A stretch of 64,000 nt of DNA. Source: Chelatococcus sp. GTDB lineage: Bacteria; Pseudomonadota; Alphaproteobacteria; Rhizobiales; Beijerinckiaceae. Positions 15,893 through 26,209 of the stretch are shown one piece after another (the first letter of the stretch is position 1; every line of letters starts with the position of its first letter). The position numbers and the translations under genes are program-made. The stretch lies in assembly GCA_003248805.1 (NCBI GenBank), contig QFQY01000004.1, positions 1-64,000 on the forward strand. Direction: 5' to 3'. The notes under the pieces were generated by a model, which ran no database searches, was not told the origin of the DNA, and worked only from the letters and a program-made list of their open reading frames with translations.

Positions 15893-17244
15893 TCAGTCCT
15901 CGCGGAAAGCGCGATGGAAGCTGTCGGTGAAGGGCGAGAGCAGGTAGTCGATCGCGCGGCGCGAGCCGTTCACGATCAGCACCTCGGCCGCCATGCCCGC
16001 ATGCAGCGTGATTTTATTTTCACGCAGGCTCTCCGGGGTGATCTCCGCGCGCACGATGAAGAAGGCCGCGCCGGTCTTGTCGTCGACGAGCTGGTCCGGC
16101 GCGACATAGGTGACCTTTGCCAGCAGCGGCGGCAGCAGCCGCGAATTGAAGGCGGTCAGCCGGATGCGGGTCTCCGCGCCGACGCGCACCACGTCGATGT
16201 CGCGGGGGTCGACACGCGCCTCGACGACCAGCGGCTCCCGCTCGGGCACGATGTCGAGAATGGCCTCGCCGGCCGCGATGGCGCTGCCGGCGGTGCGCAT
16301 GCGGATATTGGCGACGATCCCCTCCTGCGGAGACACCACCACGAGGCGCCTGAGCACGTCCTCGGCCTGCACGATGCGCTCCGCGACTTCGGACAGGGCG
16401 AGCTGTGCGTCCTGGATGTCGCGCGCGATCTCGTTCTGGCGCTCGAGGCTGATCGAGAGAATTTCGAGATTGGCCCCGGCCACGGCCTGCTCGGCCTTCG
16501 CCTTGCGGGCGGCACCTTCGCCGGCCCGTCCGGCGAGCTCGCTCTGCTTCGTCTGGAGATCGACGAGCTGGGCGCGCTTGGCGTAGCGTTTCTCGTAGAG
16601 CTCGCCGACGGTGCGCGTCTCCTCGTCGATCAGCGTGCGCTGGAAGCGCGTCGCGTCGATCTGCGCCTGGAGCGCCTCGGCCTCGGCCTGAAACTGCTCG
16701 ATGACGCGCTGCTGGATGCGGATCTTGCCGTCATAGACCTGCGCGCGAGCCCGGAAGAGCGCCCGCTCGGCCCGCACCACCTCGCTGGCGATGGGGGTCC
16801 TCGCATGCTCGATATCATCGGGGAAGTCGATCTCGGTCGCGTCGGCCTGCTCGGCCCTGAGGCGCGCCAGCTTGGCCTCGAGCCCGACGCGCTTGCCCTG
16901 CAATTGCTGCAGCTCGGCGCGCTGCCGCGCATCCTCCAGCCTAAGCAGGGGCTCGTCCTTGGCGACGCGCTCGCCCTCGGCCTTGAGCAGCATCTTGAGC
17001 ACGCCGCCTTCGAGATGGCTCACCGTCTTGCGCTTGCTGTCGACCGCGATGATCCCGGCCGCGACGGCGGCGTTGTCGAGATGGGCCGTCATCGCCCAGG
17101 CGCCGAAGCCCCCGAAGCCGAGCCCGATCGCGGCGACCCCGGCCAGAACCAGGCTGCGCAGCGACGGGACGCGCTCGTCGTCCGCGTGCGGAAGCGCCGC
17201 CGGGATGTGCGCCCGGCCGGGCTGCTTGATCAGGGCGCCATCGG

Positions 17245-17248
<4 letters not shown>
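15893..17248 (-). CDS. HlyD/PrsE-family type I secretion periplasmic adaptor
   Basis: 451 residues: short cytoplasmic N-terminus, one membrane helix (LVLAGVAAIGLGFGGFGAWAM, about 30-50), SHLEGGVLKMLL in the first lipoyl half, a long coiled-coil hairpin (about 105-300), and the second lipoyl/beta-barrel part with VVSPQEGIVANIRM, VEARVDPRDID and MAAEVLIVNG near the end. This is the membrane-fusion component linking the inner-membrane ABC protein to an outer-membrane TolC-type channel. Its start overlaps the ABC gene stop (ATGA). No TolC homologue is in the window. Corresponds in position and type to ExpD2/WgdB of the galactoglucan locus. Confidence 0.92.
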
Positions 17249-19002
<1,754 letters not shown>

Positions 19003-19321
19003 GCATATCTCCAGGTGAACAGAGGCGTCGGTCGGGCGAGGTTTCCGCAGAAACGGGGAGCGCGATGATGCAATTGTCAGATCGAATTGCTGATCATGTC
19101 AAGGAAATGGCCGTTTGAACATCAATTGCATTCGAATTGTTTCGAAAATTTAGACGAATGATGAGATATTTCGAAAATAGAAACAGTTTGTGACCATGTA
19201 GAGATCGATAAAGTCTTAATCGATCTTCGTTGACGGCGGCATGTGCTTTGCGTGTAAGCTCGGTCCGGGGAAAGGGATTCGAGCGGGCAGGGTGCGATCT
19301 TGAAAGCAGGCGGAGCGAGGA
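19003..19321. other. AT-rich divergent promoter region (type I exporter / MarR-like regulator)
   Basis: No gene is visible in these 319 bases. The region is AT-rich and holds a 25-bp palindrome (19202-19226) and repeated TTCGAA-centred sequences at 19131, 19141 and 19170, the latter two inside the direct repeat TTTCGAAAAT (19140-19149 and 19169-19178). It must contain the promoters for both divergent transcripts. Confidence 0.7.
19202..19226. promoter_or_regulatory. 25-bp palindrome, candidate operator for the MarR-like regulator
   Basis: Arms AGATCGAT and ATCGATCT, with an inner AAG/CTT pair, give 11 of 12 matched positions around a central T (the only mismatch is 19210 against 19218). It lies 95 bases before the regulator start and 200 bases before the exporter gene. 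Size, symmetry and position fit a dimeric winged-helix regulator; the S. meliloti homologue WggR also uses palindromic promoter sites. Confidence 0.6.
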
Positions 19322-19936
19322 ATGCAGGCCAAACCGCAAAGCGGCGACCACGTGCCAGGCCGAGCGCCGAGCGGTGCGCACGGTGATATCCAGCCGGGCG
19401 GCGACGTGGAGAGCGTGTCGCCGCGCCTGCATATCTCGCCGCTCGACCTGGCGCGCGTGATCGAGCGCGTCAGCCGGCGCTTCCTCGACTATATGCGGCT
19501 GGAGTTGACCAAGCTCGGCGTCGACGACATCTCGCCGCCGCAGGTGATGGTGCTGTTGACGATAGGGCAGGGGGAGATCGCGGTGCGCGACGTGCTCGAC
19601 CGCGGCAACTATGTCGGCTCGAATGCCTCCTACAATCTCAAGCAGCTTGTCGAGACCGGCTATCTCGAGCGCGGCGCCTCGCCGCGCGACCGGCGGCTCG
19701 CGCGGATTTCGCTCTCGCTCAAGGGGCGGATGCTCTGCGAGAGGCTGAGGCTGCTCGACGACGCCAGCCGCTTCGGTCACGGCGCCGATATCGACGCCGA
19801 TCTCCGGACGACCCACGACACGCTGCGCCGGCTCGAACAATGGTGGAGCGACTCGCTGCGCTTTGGAGGCGTCCTGCTCGCGTCATGCACGTCCTATTCG
19901 TTCATCGTTCAGGGTCTGGCCAGTTCGCTCACCTGA
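19322..19936 (+). CDS. MarR-family winged-helix regulator (WggR/ExpG-like)
   Basis: 204 residues. The core (about 40-145) is a MarR-type winged helix: SPPQVMVLLTIGQGEIAVRDVL, the recognition region GNYVGSNASYNLKQLVETGYL, and the wing SPRDRRLARISLSLKG. The GSN-SYNLKKLVE pattern is that of the WggR/LdtR branch, and WggR controls galactoglucan genes in S. meliloti. The gene diverges from the type I exporter operon. Odd: the frame continues 52 bases into the following glycosyltransferase gene, giving a tail (GVLLASCTSYSFIVQGLASSLT) of doubtful function. Regulation of the polysaccharide/RTX locus, and of itself, is the likely role. Confidence 0.85.
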   Translation: MQAKPQSGDHVPGRAPSGAHGDIQPGGDVESVSPRLHISPLDLARVIERVSRRFLDYMRLELTKLGVDDISPPQVMVLLTIGQGEIAVRDVLDRGNYVGSNASYNLKQLVETGYLERGASPRDRRLARISLSLKGRMLCERLRLLDDASRFGHGADIDADLRTTHDTLRRLEQWWSDSLRFGGVLLASCTSYSFIVQGLASSLT

Positions 19937-21099
19937 TCGCGCGCCTCGTCGCCGAGGGCGCCGAGGTCACGCTCGTGACGGAACGCCCGGCGCGGGGTGC
20001 GCCGGGGGTCCGGCAGCTGGCCTATGCCGTCGGCCCGCCCGCGACGAGCCATGCCGCGCTGGCGGCGACCGACTATCACATGCGCACCGGCGAGGCCGTG
20101 GCGGGCGTTCTGGCTCGTCTCAAGGCGAGCGATCCGCCGGATCTCGTCATCGGCCATATCGGCTGGGGCGGCCTGCTCTTCGCCCGCGACACGCTGCCGG
20201 ACGTGCCTCTGATCGGCTACTGCGAGTATTTCTACAACAGCTCCGGCTCGGATCTCGATTTCGAGCCGGGAACGGTGGTTTCGGCGGCCGAGCGACAGCG
20301 CATCCGCATGCGCAACGCGGCGCAGCTCCTGACGCTCGATACGCTCGACGCCGCCTACGCTCCCACGCATTGGCAGCAGCGCCAGTATCCGCCGTCCCTG
20401 CGCCCGCGCATCGCGGTCTGCCATGACGGCATCGACGTGAATGCCTGCCGTCCCGACCCGGCCGCCGTCTTCCGCCTGCCGGACGGGCGCCTGCTGCGGC
20501 CGGGCGATCCGGTCGTGACCTTCGCCGCGCGCGATCTCGACCCCTATCGCGGTTACCCGCAATTCATGCGCGCCGCCGCGAGGCTCGCCGAGCGGCATCC
20601 GGAGGTCGTGTTCGTGGCCGTCGGCGGCGATGGGCCGGGCTACGGCCGGCCGCGTCCCGACGGGCGCCGCTGGCGCGAGGCCATGCTCGCGGAGACCGGG
20701 CTGGCGGACCGCGTCGTCCACATTCCCTGGCTGCCCCATGACCAACTGGTCGCGCTGTTCCAGGTCTCGGCCGCCCATGTCTATCTGAGCGTGCCCTTCG
20801 TCCTGTCCTGGTCTCTGCTGGAGGCGATGGCCTGCGGCTGTCTCGTCGTGGGCTCGGACACCCCGCCGGTTCGCGAGGTGGTCCGCGACGGCGTCAACGG
20901 CCTGCTGGCGCCCTTCCACGACACGGCGGCATTGGCCGGGCGCATCGAGGATGCGCTGCGGCGGGGCACGATGCTCGGCGCCCTGCGCCGGGCGGCCCGG
21001 GAAACCATCCTCGCGGGCTATGAGCGCGAACGCTGCCTCGACCGCCAGCTCGGCTGGATCGCGCGGCTCGCCCCGCAGGACGACGCCGTCGCCCTGTAG
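19885..21099 (+). CDS. Glycosyltransferase family 4
   Basis: 404 residues starting MHVLFVHRSGSGQFAHLIARL, the normal first beta-strand and G-loop of GT-B enzymes. Further blocks are DLVIGHIGWGGLLFA, CHDGIDVNACRPD, FAARDLDPYRGYPQFM and the C-terminal LSWSLLEAMACGCLVVGSDTPPVREVV (E-x7-E type donor motif with a first residue difference). A longer open frame beginning at 19840 adds residues from inside the regulator gene and was rejected. It is translated from within the regulator's 3' end, so the two are probably cotranscribed and coupled. It is the only glycosyltransferase of this locus on the plus strand. Confidence 0.88.
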   Translation: MHVLFVHRSGSGQFAHLIARLVAEGAEVTLVTERPARGAPGVRQLAYAVGPPATSHAALAATDYHMRTGEAVAGVLARLKASDPPDLVIGHIGWGGLLFARDTLPDVPLIGYCEYFYNSSGSDLDFEPGTVVSAAERQRIRMRNAAQLLTLDTLDAAYAPTHWQQRQYPPSLRPRIAVCHDGIDVNACRPDPAAVFRLPDGRLLRPGDPVVTFAARDLDPYRGYPQFMRAAARLAERHPEVVFVAVGGDGPGYGRPRPDGRRWREAMLAETGLADRVVHIPWLPHDQLVALFQVSAAHVYLSVPFVLSWSLLEAMACGCLVVGSDTPPVREVVRDGVNGLLAPFHDTAALAGRIEDALRRGTMLGALRRAARETILAGYERERCLDRQLGWIARLAPQDDAVAL

Positions 21100-21172
21100 C
21101 GCCGGGGCGGCTCGGCCTGCTCCGGAGTGGCGCCTCGGCCCGGACAGGCGCCGCGATGTCGCAAAGCGTTGC

Positions 21173-21481
21173 TTATTGGAGCGTGGTGTATCCCGCCCGC
21201 CGGAAGGTCATCGCCTCGGTGATGACGCGGCCGCTGCGGACGGGCTGGAAGCCCGCTTCCTGCCAGCCATCCGCCGCCATCAGCCGTGCCACCATCTCGT
21301 GCAGGCGCTCGAGATGCTCCTCGCGGTCGTCGTCGAGCCACTGGCCCCACCACTCCTCGATCAGCGCGACCAGGGGCTCCAGCGGGGGCGCTCCGCTTTC
21401 CGCCGCGTATTGCAGCGCGGCCTGCCCGGCCGGTGACGATATGATCTCCCAGATCAGGAGAGGTTCCGTTCCTCTCGCCAT
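21173..21481 (-). CDS. Hypothetical protein downstream of oxyR
   Basis: 102 residues, acidic and Trp-rich in the middle (LIEEWWGQWLDDDREEHLERLHEMVARLM), with a C-terminal SGRVITEAMTFRRAGYTTLQ. No signal peptide or membrane helix. A GGGGA sequence nine bases before the ATG supports translation. It lies 124 bases after oxyR on the same strand. I do not recognise the family; helical composition suggests a small soluble protein. Confidence 0.6.
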   Translation of the reverse strand: MARGTEPLLIWEIISSPAGQAALQYAAESGAPPLEPLVALIEEWWGQWLDDDREEHLERLHEMVARLMAADGWQEAGFQPVRSGRVITEAMTFRRAGYTTLQ

Positions 21482-21605
21482 CGAACTTTTCCCCGTTCGT
21501 GTGATCGGCTTCTACTGCCCATGTTATGTGTCACAATACGGGGCGTCTGAAAAATCGGATGCGAAATTTGCTAAACAATCCCTAGCTGCGATCGTAGACG
21601 CTCCT

Positions 21606-22511
21606 CTAGGAACGGCAGGCCGAGGTCGACAGGCGCACCACCTCCGAGATCTGGGCGAACTGCTTCGCGAGCGGGTTCGTCTTTCGCCAGACCATGCCGA
21701 TGGTCCGCGACGGCTGTGGATCGTCGAAGCGCGCGACGGAGACCGACACCGAGCGGGTCTCCGTCCTGACCGCCATTTCCGGCAGCAGGGTGACGCCCAG
21801 CCCCGCATCCACCATCCGAACCAGCGTGGTGAGCGAGCTCGCGTCCAGCAGGTCGCGGGGCTGCGCCGCCGTGGGCTTCGTGCTGCAAAAGGAGAGCGCC
21901 TGATCGCGAAAGCAGTGCCCCTCTTCCAGCAGCAGCAGCCGCATCTCGCGCAGGTCCTCGCGATCGGGTGTGGGCTTTCCCTCGTCCTCGCGCGGCCGCA
22001 CGAGCACGAAGCTCTCCGTGAACAGCGCGACCTCGGTCAGGGAGGGCTCCGAGACCGGCAGGGCCACGATCGCCATGTCGAGCCTGCCCTCGATCAGCTC
22101 CTGGACGAGCTTCGGCGTCAATGTTTCGCGCAGGTGGAGGTCGAGCCCGCCATGAAGGCGCGTCAGGTCGCCGATCAGGGTCGGCAGCAGATAGGGCGCG
22201 ACGGTCGGGATCACGCCGATCCGCAGCCTTCCGGCAAGGCCGTCCCGCGAGGCGCGGGCATAGTCCTCCAGCTCGTCGACCGCGCGCAGGATGCCGCTGC
22301 TGCGCAGCATCACCTCTTCGCCGAAGCTCGTCAGGCGGACCTGGCGGCCACCCCTTTCGAAGAGCTCCGCGCCGAGCTCGTCCTCGAGCGCCTTGATCTG
22401 CATCGAGAGCGCCGGTTGCGAAATCGCGCAGTCTTCCGCCGCGCGCCCGAAGTGCCCGTGCCGCGCCAGAGCCTCGAAATAGCGCAGCTGTTTGAATGTC
22501 AGGTTGGCCAT
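21606..22511 (-). CDS. oxyR: Hydrogen-peroxide sensing LysR-type regulator OxyR
   Basis: 301 residues. N-terminal LysR winged helix: FKQLRYFEALARHGHFGRAA, SQPALSMQIKALEDELG, LFERGGRQVRLTSFG. The sensor domain carries the OxyR-specific redox pair in EEGHCFRDQALSFC, Cys200 and Cys209, matching E. coli Cys199 and Cys208. Peroxide oxidises this pair to a disulphide and changes promoter contacts. The gene is divergent from katG across 201 bases, the usual arrangement in alphaproteobacteria, so it should control katG and itself. Confidence 0.95.
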   Translation of the reverse strand: MANLTFKQLRYFEALARHGHFGRAAEDCAISQPALSMQIKALEDELGAELFERGGRQVRLTSFGEEVMLRSSGILRAVDELEDYARASRDGLAGRLRIGVIPTVAPYLLPTLIGDLTRLHGGLDLHLRETLTPKLVQELIEGRLDMAIVALPVSEPSLTEVALFTESFVLVRPREDEGKPTPDREDLREMRLLLLEEGHCFRDQALSFCSTKPTAAQPRDLLDASSLTTLVRMVDAGLGVTLLPEMAVRTETRSVSVSVARFDDPQPSRTIGMVWRKTNPLAKQFAQISEVVRLSTSACRS

Positions 22512-22712
22512 AATGAAAACTTATCGCAGCAATCAGAAAATCGGAATTAAAATAATGAAATCCCTTTGATAAGACGCCTGCAGCGAAGGCGGGGAACGGT
22601 CGATGTCGGAATGGCCTCGTTCCATGAATGCAGGCGGCATCCCGGTCGCGCGCATCGCCCGCTCCGCAGGCGGTCGAGCCGGCCGGCAGCGAACTCGAGA
22701 TCGGAGAGAACC
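22512..22712. promoter_or_regulatory. oxyR-katG divergent promoter region
   Basis: AT-rich close to oxyR (22512-22572). CTTATC at 22520-22525 and GATAAG at 22568-22573 form an inverted pair 42 bases apart. OxyR must bind here if the arrangement works as in relatives, but I could not place an unambiguous ATAG-type or T-N11-A tetrad. Confidence 0.5.
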
Positions 22713-24890
22713 ATGAGCGCGAACAACGAGGGAAGCGCGGGCAAGTGCCCGGTCGCCCATGGCACCGGCGGGACCCAGAATCGCGACTGGTGGCCCAATC
22801 AGCTGCGCGTCGACCTGCTCAGTCAGCATTCGGCCAAGTCCGATCCGCTTGATCCGGCCTTCGATTATCGCGAGGCGTTCGGGAAGCTCGACTATGAGGA
22901 GCTGAAGAACGATCTGCGCAAGCTGATGACCGACTCGCAGGACTGGTGGCCCGCCGACTTCGGCCATTACGGCCCGCAGTTCATCCGCATGTCCTGGCAC
23001 TCTGCCGGAACCTATCGTCTCGCCGACGGACGCGGCGGCGGCGGCCGTGGCCAGCAGCGCTTCGCCCCGCTCAACAGCTGGCCGGACAACGTCAACATCG
23101 ACAAGTCGCGCCGCCTGCTCTGGCCGATCAAGCAGAAATACGGCCAGGCCATCTCCTGGGCCGACCTGCTGATCCTGACCGGCAACGTCGCGCTGGAGAC
23201 CATGGGCTTCCGCACCTTCGGCTTCGCCGCCGGACGCGCCGACGTCTGGGAGCCCGATCTCGACGTCAACTGGGGCTCGGAGACCGCCTGGCTGACGCAT
23301 CGCCCGCTCGACAAGTTCGACGCCCCGCTCAGCGCCACCGAGATGGGCCTGATCTACGTCAACCCGGAAGGCCCCGGTGCCAATGGTGATCCGATCTCGG
23401 CCGCCCACTTCATCCGCGAGACCTTCGCCCGCATGGCGATGAACGACGAGGAGACGGTGGCGCTGATCGGCGGAGGCCACACCTTCGGCAAGACCCACGG
23501 CGCTGCGGCTGAATCGCACAAGGGCCCGGAGCCGGAGGCCGCCGGCATCGAGGCGCAGGGCCTCGGCTGGGCCAGCGACTACGGCACCGGCCATGGCGGC
23601 GACACCATCGGCAGCGGCCTCGAAGTCACCTGGACGCAGACGCCGGCGCAGTGGAGCAACCACTTCTTCGAGAACCTGTTCAAATACGAATGGGTGCAGA
23701 CGCGCAGCCCCGCCGGCGCGATCCAGTGGGAGGCCAAGGACGCCGAGGCCGTGATTCCGGACGCGCACGACCCGTCGAAGAAGCACAAGCCGACCATGCT
23801 GACGACGGACCTGTCGCTGCGTTTCGATCCGGCCTATGAGAAGATCTCGCGCCGCTTCATGCAGAATCCGCAGGCTTTCGCCGAGGCTTTCGCCCGCGCC
23901 TGGTTCAAGCTGACCCATCGCGATCTCGGTCCGCGTTCGCGCTATCTCGGGCCGGAAGTGCCGAAGGAAGAGCTGATCTGGCAGGATCCGATCCCGGCCG
24001 TCGATCATCCGCTGGTGGACGAGGCGGATATCGCCGCGCTCAAGGCCAAGGTGCTGGCGTCGGGCCTGACGGTGTCCGAGCTGGTCGGCACGGCCTGGGC
24101 CTCGGCCTCGACCTTCCGCGGCGGCGACAAGCGCGGCGGCGCCAATGGCGCGCGCATCCGCCTCGCTCCCCAGAAGGACTGGGAGGTCAACCAGCCGCTG
24201 CAGCTCGCCAAGGTGCTGTCGGTGCTGGAGGGTATCCGCGCCGAGTTCAACGCTGCCGCGACCGGCGGCAAGGCGCTCTCGCTCGCCGATCTGATCGTGC
24301 TTGCCGGCAATGCCGGCGTCGAGCAGGCGGCGAAGGCCGCCGGTCACGACGTCACCGTGCCGTTCTCGCCCGGGCGCGCCGACGCCTCGCAGGAGCAGAC
24401 GGACATCCACGCCTTCGACGTGATGGAGCCGGTCGCGGACGGCTTCCGCAACTACCAGAAGGCGTCTCTCAAGGTGCCGGCCGAGGTCGCCCTGATCGAC
24501 AAGGCCCAGCTGCTGACGCTGACCGCCCCCGAGCTGACCGTGCTGATCGGCGGCCTGCGGGCGATCAACATCAATGCCGACGGCACCACCGACGGCGTCC
24601 TGACCGACCGGCCCGGCACGCTGACCAACGACGTCTTCGTCAACCTGCTGGACATGGGGACGCAGTGGAAGGCGGTGTCCGAGGCCAAGGACGTGTTCGA
24701 AGGCACCGACCGCAAGAGCGGCGCCCCGAAATGGACCGCGACCCGCGCCGACCTCGTCTTCGGATCGAACGCGATCCTGCGCGCCCTGGCCGAGGTCTAT
24801 GCCAGCGCCGACGCCGACGCGAAATTCGTGACGGACTTCGTCGCGGCCTGGACCAAGGTCATGAATCTCGATCGCTTCGACCTGGTCTGA
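22713..24890 (+). CDS. katG: Catalase-peroxidase KatG
   Basis: 725 residues, the normal length for a bifunctional class I haem peroxidase made of two related domains. Distal haem residues are in IRMSWHSAGTYR (Arg, Trp, His); the Tyr of the Met-Tyr-Trp adduct is in GLIYVNPEG and the Met in FARMAMNDEETVALI; the proximal His is in GGGHTFGKTHG. The C-terminal domain repeats degenerate versions (TAWASASTFRGGDKRGG, LAGNAGVEQAAK). Start MSANNEGSAGKCPVAHG with GGAGAG upstream; no signal peptide, so cytoplasmic. It destroys hydrogen peroxide, is divergent from oxyR, and is followed by a strong terminator. Confidence 0.97.
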   Translation: MSANNEGSAGKCPVAHGTGGTQNRDWWPNQLRVDLLSQHSAKSDPLDPAFDYREAFGKLDYEELKNDLRKLMTDSQDWWPADFGHYGPQFIRMSWHSAGTYRLADGRGGGGRGQQRFAPLNSWPDNVNIDKSRRLLWPIKQKYGQAISWADLLILTGNVALETMGFRTFGFAAGRADVWEPDLDVNWGSETAWLTHRPLDKFDAPLSATEMGLIYVNPEGPGANGDPISAAHFIRETFARMAMNDEETVALIGGGHTFGKTHGAAAESHKGPEPEAAGIEAQGLGWASDYGTGHGGDTIGSGLEVTWTQTPAQWSNHFFENLFKYEWVQTRSPAGAIQWEAKDAEAVIPDAHDPSKKHKPTMLTTDLSLRFDPAYEKISRRFMQNPQAFAEAFARAWFKLTHRDLGPRSRYLGPEVPKEELIWQDPIPAVDHPLVDEADIAALKAKVLASGLTVSELVGTAWASASTFRGGDKRGGANGARIRLAPQKDWEVNQPLQLAKVLSVLEGIRAEFNAAATGGKALSLADLIVLAGNAGVEQAAKAAGHDVTVPFSPGRADASQEQTDIHAFDVMEPVADGFRNYQKASLKVPAEVALIDKAQLLTLTAPELTVLIGGLRAININADGTTDGVLTDRPGTLTNDVFVNLLDMGTQWKAVSEAKDVFEGTDRKSGAPKWTATRADLVFGSNAILRALAEVYASADADAKFVTDFVAAWTKVMNLDRFDLV

Positions 24891-24905
24891 TTCGGGCAGT
24901 CATCG

Positions 24906-24945
24906 CGTCGGGCGGCCGCTTCCTCGCGGCCGCCCGACGTTTTTT
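24906..24945 (+). terminator. Rho-independent terminator after katG
   Basis: Perfect 14-bp GC-rich stem (24906-24919 with 24926-24939), 6-base loop TTCCTC, then six T residues, starting 16 bases after the katG stop. Confidence 0.9.
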
Positions 24946-25441
24946 GTGGGGCCACCGAGACGCGCCGGCGACTCATCGGGCCGGAGGGTGATGCAGACGC
25001 GATTCGCGCGCCGGTCACATTGAAGAGCGCGCCGGCGATTCGCGCGGCGCCTCATGCGCGCGTGCTCCCGCGTGCCTCCCTCGCCGCGAGCGCTGTCGTC
25101 TGCGCCAGGGCCGGCGGCAGCCGCTTTCGGGGGGCGAGTGCCAGGCCGAGAGCGCGCGATCGGCGCTTCTGGCCGGCGCCGACCGGCACGGTTTCGGCAT
25201 TGCCTCGCACGAGACGGTCGCGCCAGCGGGATGTTGCCGAAAGCACACGGCGTCTTTGCTCTCTCTCGCCGCGGTAACGGTTTCGCGCCCCGGTCGGAAA
25301 ATTCCTAAATCATTGATTGAAAATGGTTTTCGCTCGATCTGCTCGGTGCCCGCGCCGCCGCCGGGGCGTCCGGCCGGCGAAGTGATTTACGGCTCGTTAA
25401 CCATTCGCTGGGTACATCCTGGAAACCGAAAATTTACCAAG
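24946..25441. other. Non-coding region between katG terminator and minC
   Basis: About 500 bases without a credible gene. Several short Arg-rich open frames exist on both strands but have no ribosome binding site, no family features and overlap one another. The last 60 bases are AT-richer and contain a CtrA-like box and presumably the minC promoter. Confidence 0.55.
25386..25404 (+). promoter_or_regulatory. Candidate CtrA box upstream of minC
   Basis: TTTA, seven bases (CGGCTCG), then TTAACCAT: one mismatch to the alphaproteobacterial CtrA consensus TTAA-N7-TTAAC with the common CCAT extension. It ends 37 bases before the minC start. A further TTAAC lies just inside the gene at 25454. In S. 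meliloti the Min genes are reported as CtrA targets. Confidence 0.5.
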
Positions 25442-26176
25442 ATGACCAGCGTGTTAACTCAACCCCGGCCTATTCGCCTCAAGGGGCGCAGCTTTCTCGC
25501 CCTGGCCTTGACCCCCGAGCTTCCCTTCGAGGACTGGCTCGTGCGGCTCGACGATCTGGCGTCGCGCTCGACCGGATTCTTCATGCGGCGGCCGGTGGTG
25601 CTCGACGTCGCCGGCCTCGAGATCGACCGCGCTCAGCTCCACGACCTGATCGACAGGCTCCGCGCCCGAAACGTCCGGATCATGGGCATCGAGAACGCCC
25701 GTCCGTCCCTGCTCGACGCGAACCTGCCGCCCGCCATGGCGGATGGTCGGCCGACGGCGGATATCGCCGCGCCGGAGCCGGGCGAGGAGGGCGAGGCCCG
25801 GGCGGGCGAGGAGGCGGCCGCGGCCGTCGTGCGCGCCCCCAAGGCGGCGCCCTCGATCGTCGTCTCGCAGCCGGTGCGCTCGGGGCAGTCGATCATCTTC
25901 CCCGAGGGCGACGTGACCATCGTCGGGTCGGTCGCGTCGGGGGCTGAGGTCGTCGCCGGCGGGTCGATCCATGTCTACGGGACGCTGCGGGGCAGGGCGA
26001 TGGCGGGCACGATGGGCAATGCCTCCGCACGCATCTTCTGCCGCAAGCTCGAGGCGGAGCTGGTCGCCATCGACGGCTACTACAAGACCGCCGAGGATCT
26101 CGAGCCCGACCTGCGCGGGAAGGCCGTCCAGTTCTGGCTCGACGGCGACACATTCATGGCCGGCTCACTCGCCTGA
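25442..26176 (+). CDS. minC: Septum-site-determining protein MinC
   Basis: 244 residues. The N-terminal FtsZ-inhibiting domain (about 10-105) has IRLKGRSFLALAL, RLDDLASRSTGFFMRRPVVLDVAG. A variable acidic/Ala-rich linker follows (about 105-140). The C-terminal beta-helix domain begins VRSGQSIIFPEGDVTIVGSVASGAEVVAGGSIHVYGTLRGRAMAG, the MinC signature, and ends CRKLEAELVAIDGYY. MinC inhibits FtsZ ring formation near the poles with MinD. First gene of minCDE, 33 bases before minD. Confidence 0.96.
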   Translation: MTSVLTQPRPIRLKGRSFLALALTPELPFEDWLVRLDDLASRSTGFFMRRPVVLDVAGLEIDRAQLHDLIDRLRARNVRIMGIENARPSLLDANLPPAMADGRPTADIAAPEPGEEGEARAGEEAAAAVVRAPKAAPSIVVSQPVRSGQSIIFPEGDVTIVGSVASGAEVVAGGSIHVYGTLRGRAMAGTMGNASARIFCRKLEAELVAIDGYYKTAEDLEPDLRGKAVQFWLDGDTFMAGSLA

Positions 26177-26209
26177 GCCGACGGCATCCGACACCAACAG
26201 GAGAGGTCT

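Noticed and set aside
25015..25277. Overlapping short open frames on both strands before minC
   Set aside because: Arg/Ala-rich, mutually overlapping, no ribosome binding site, no recognisable motif.
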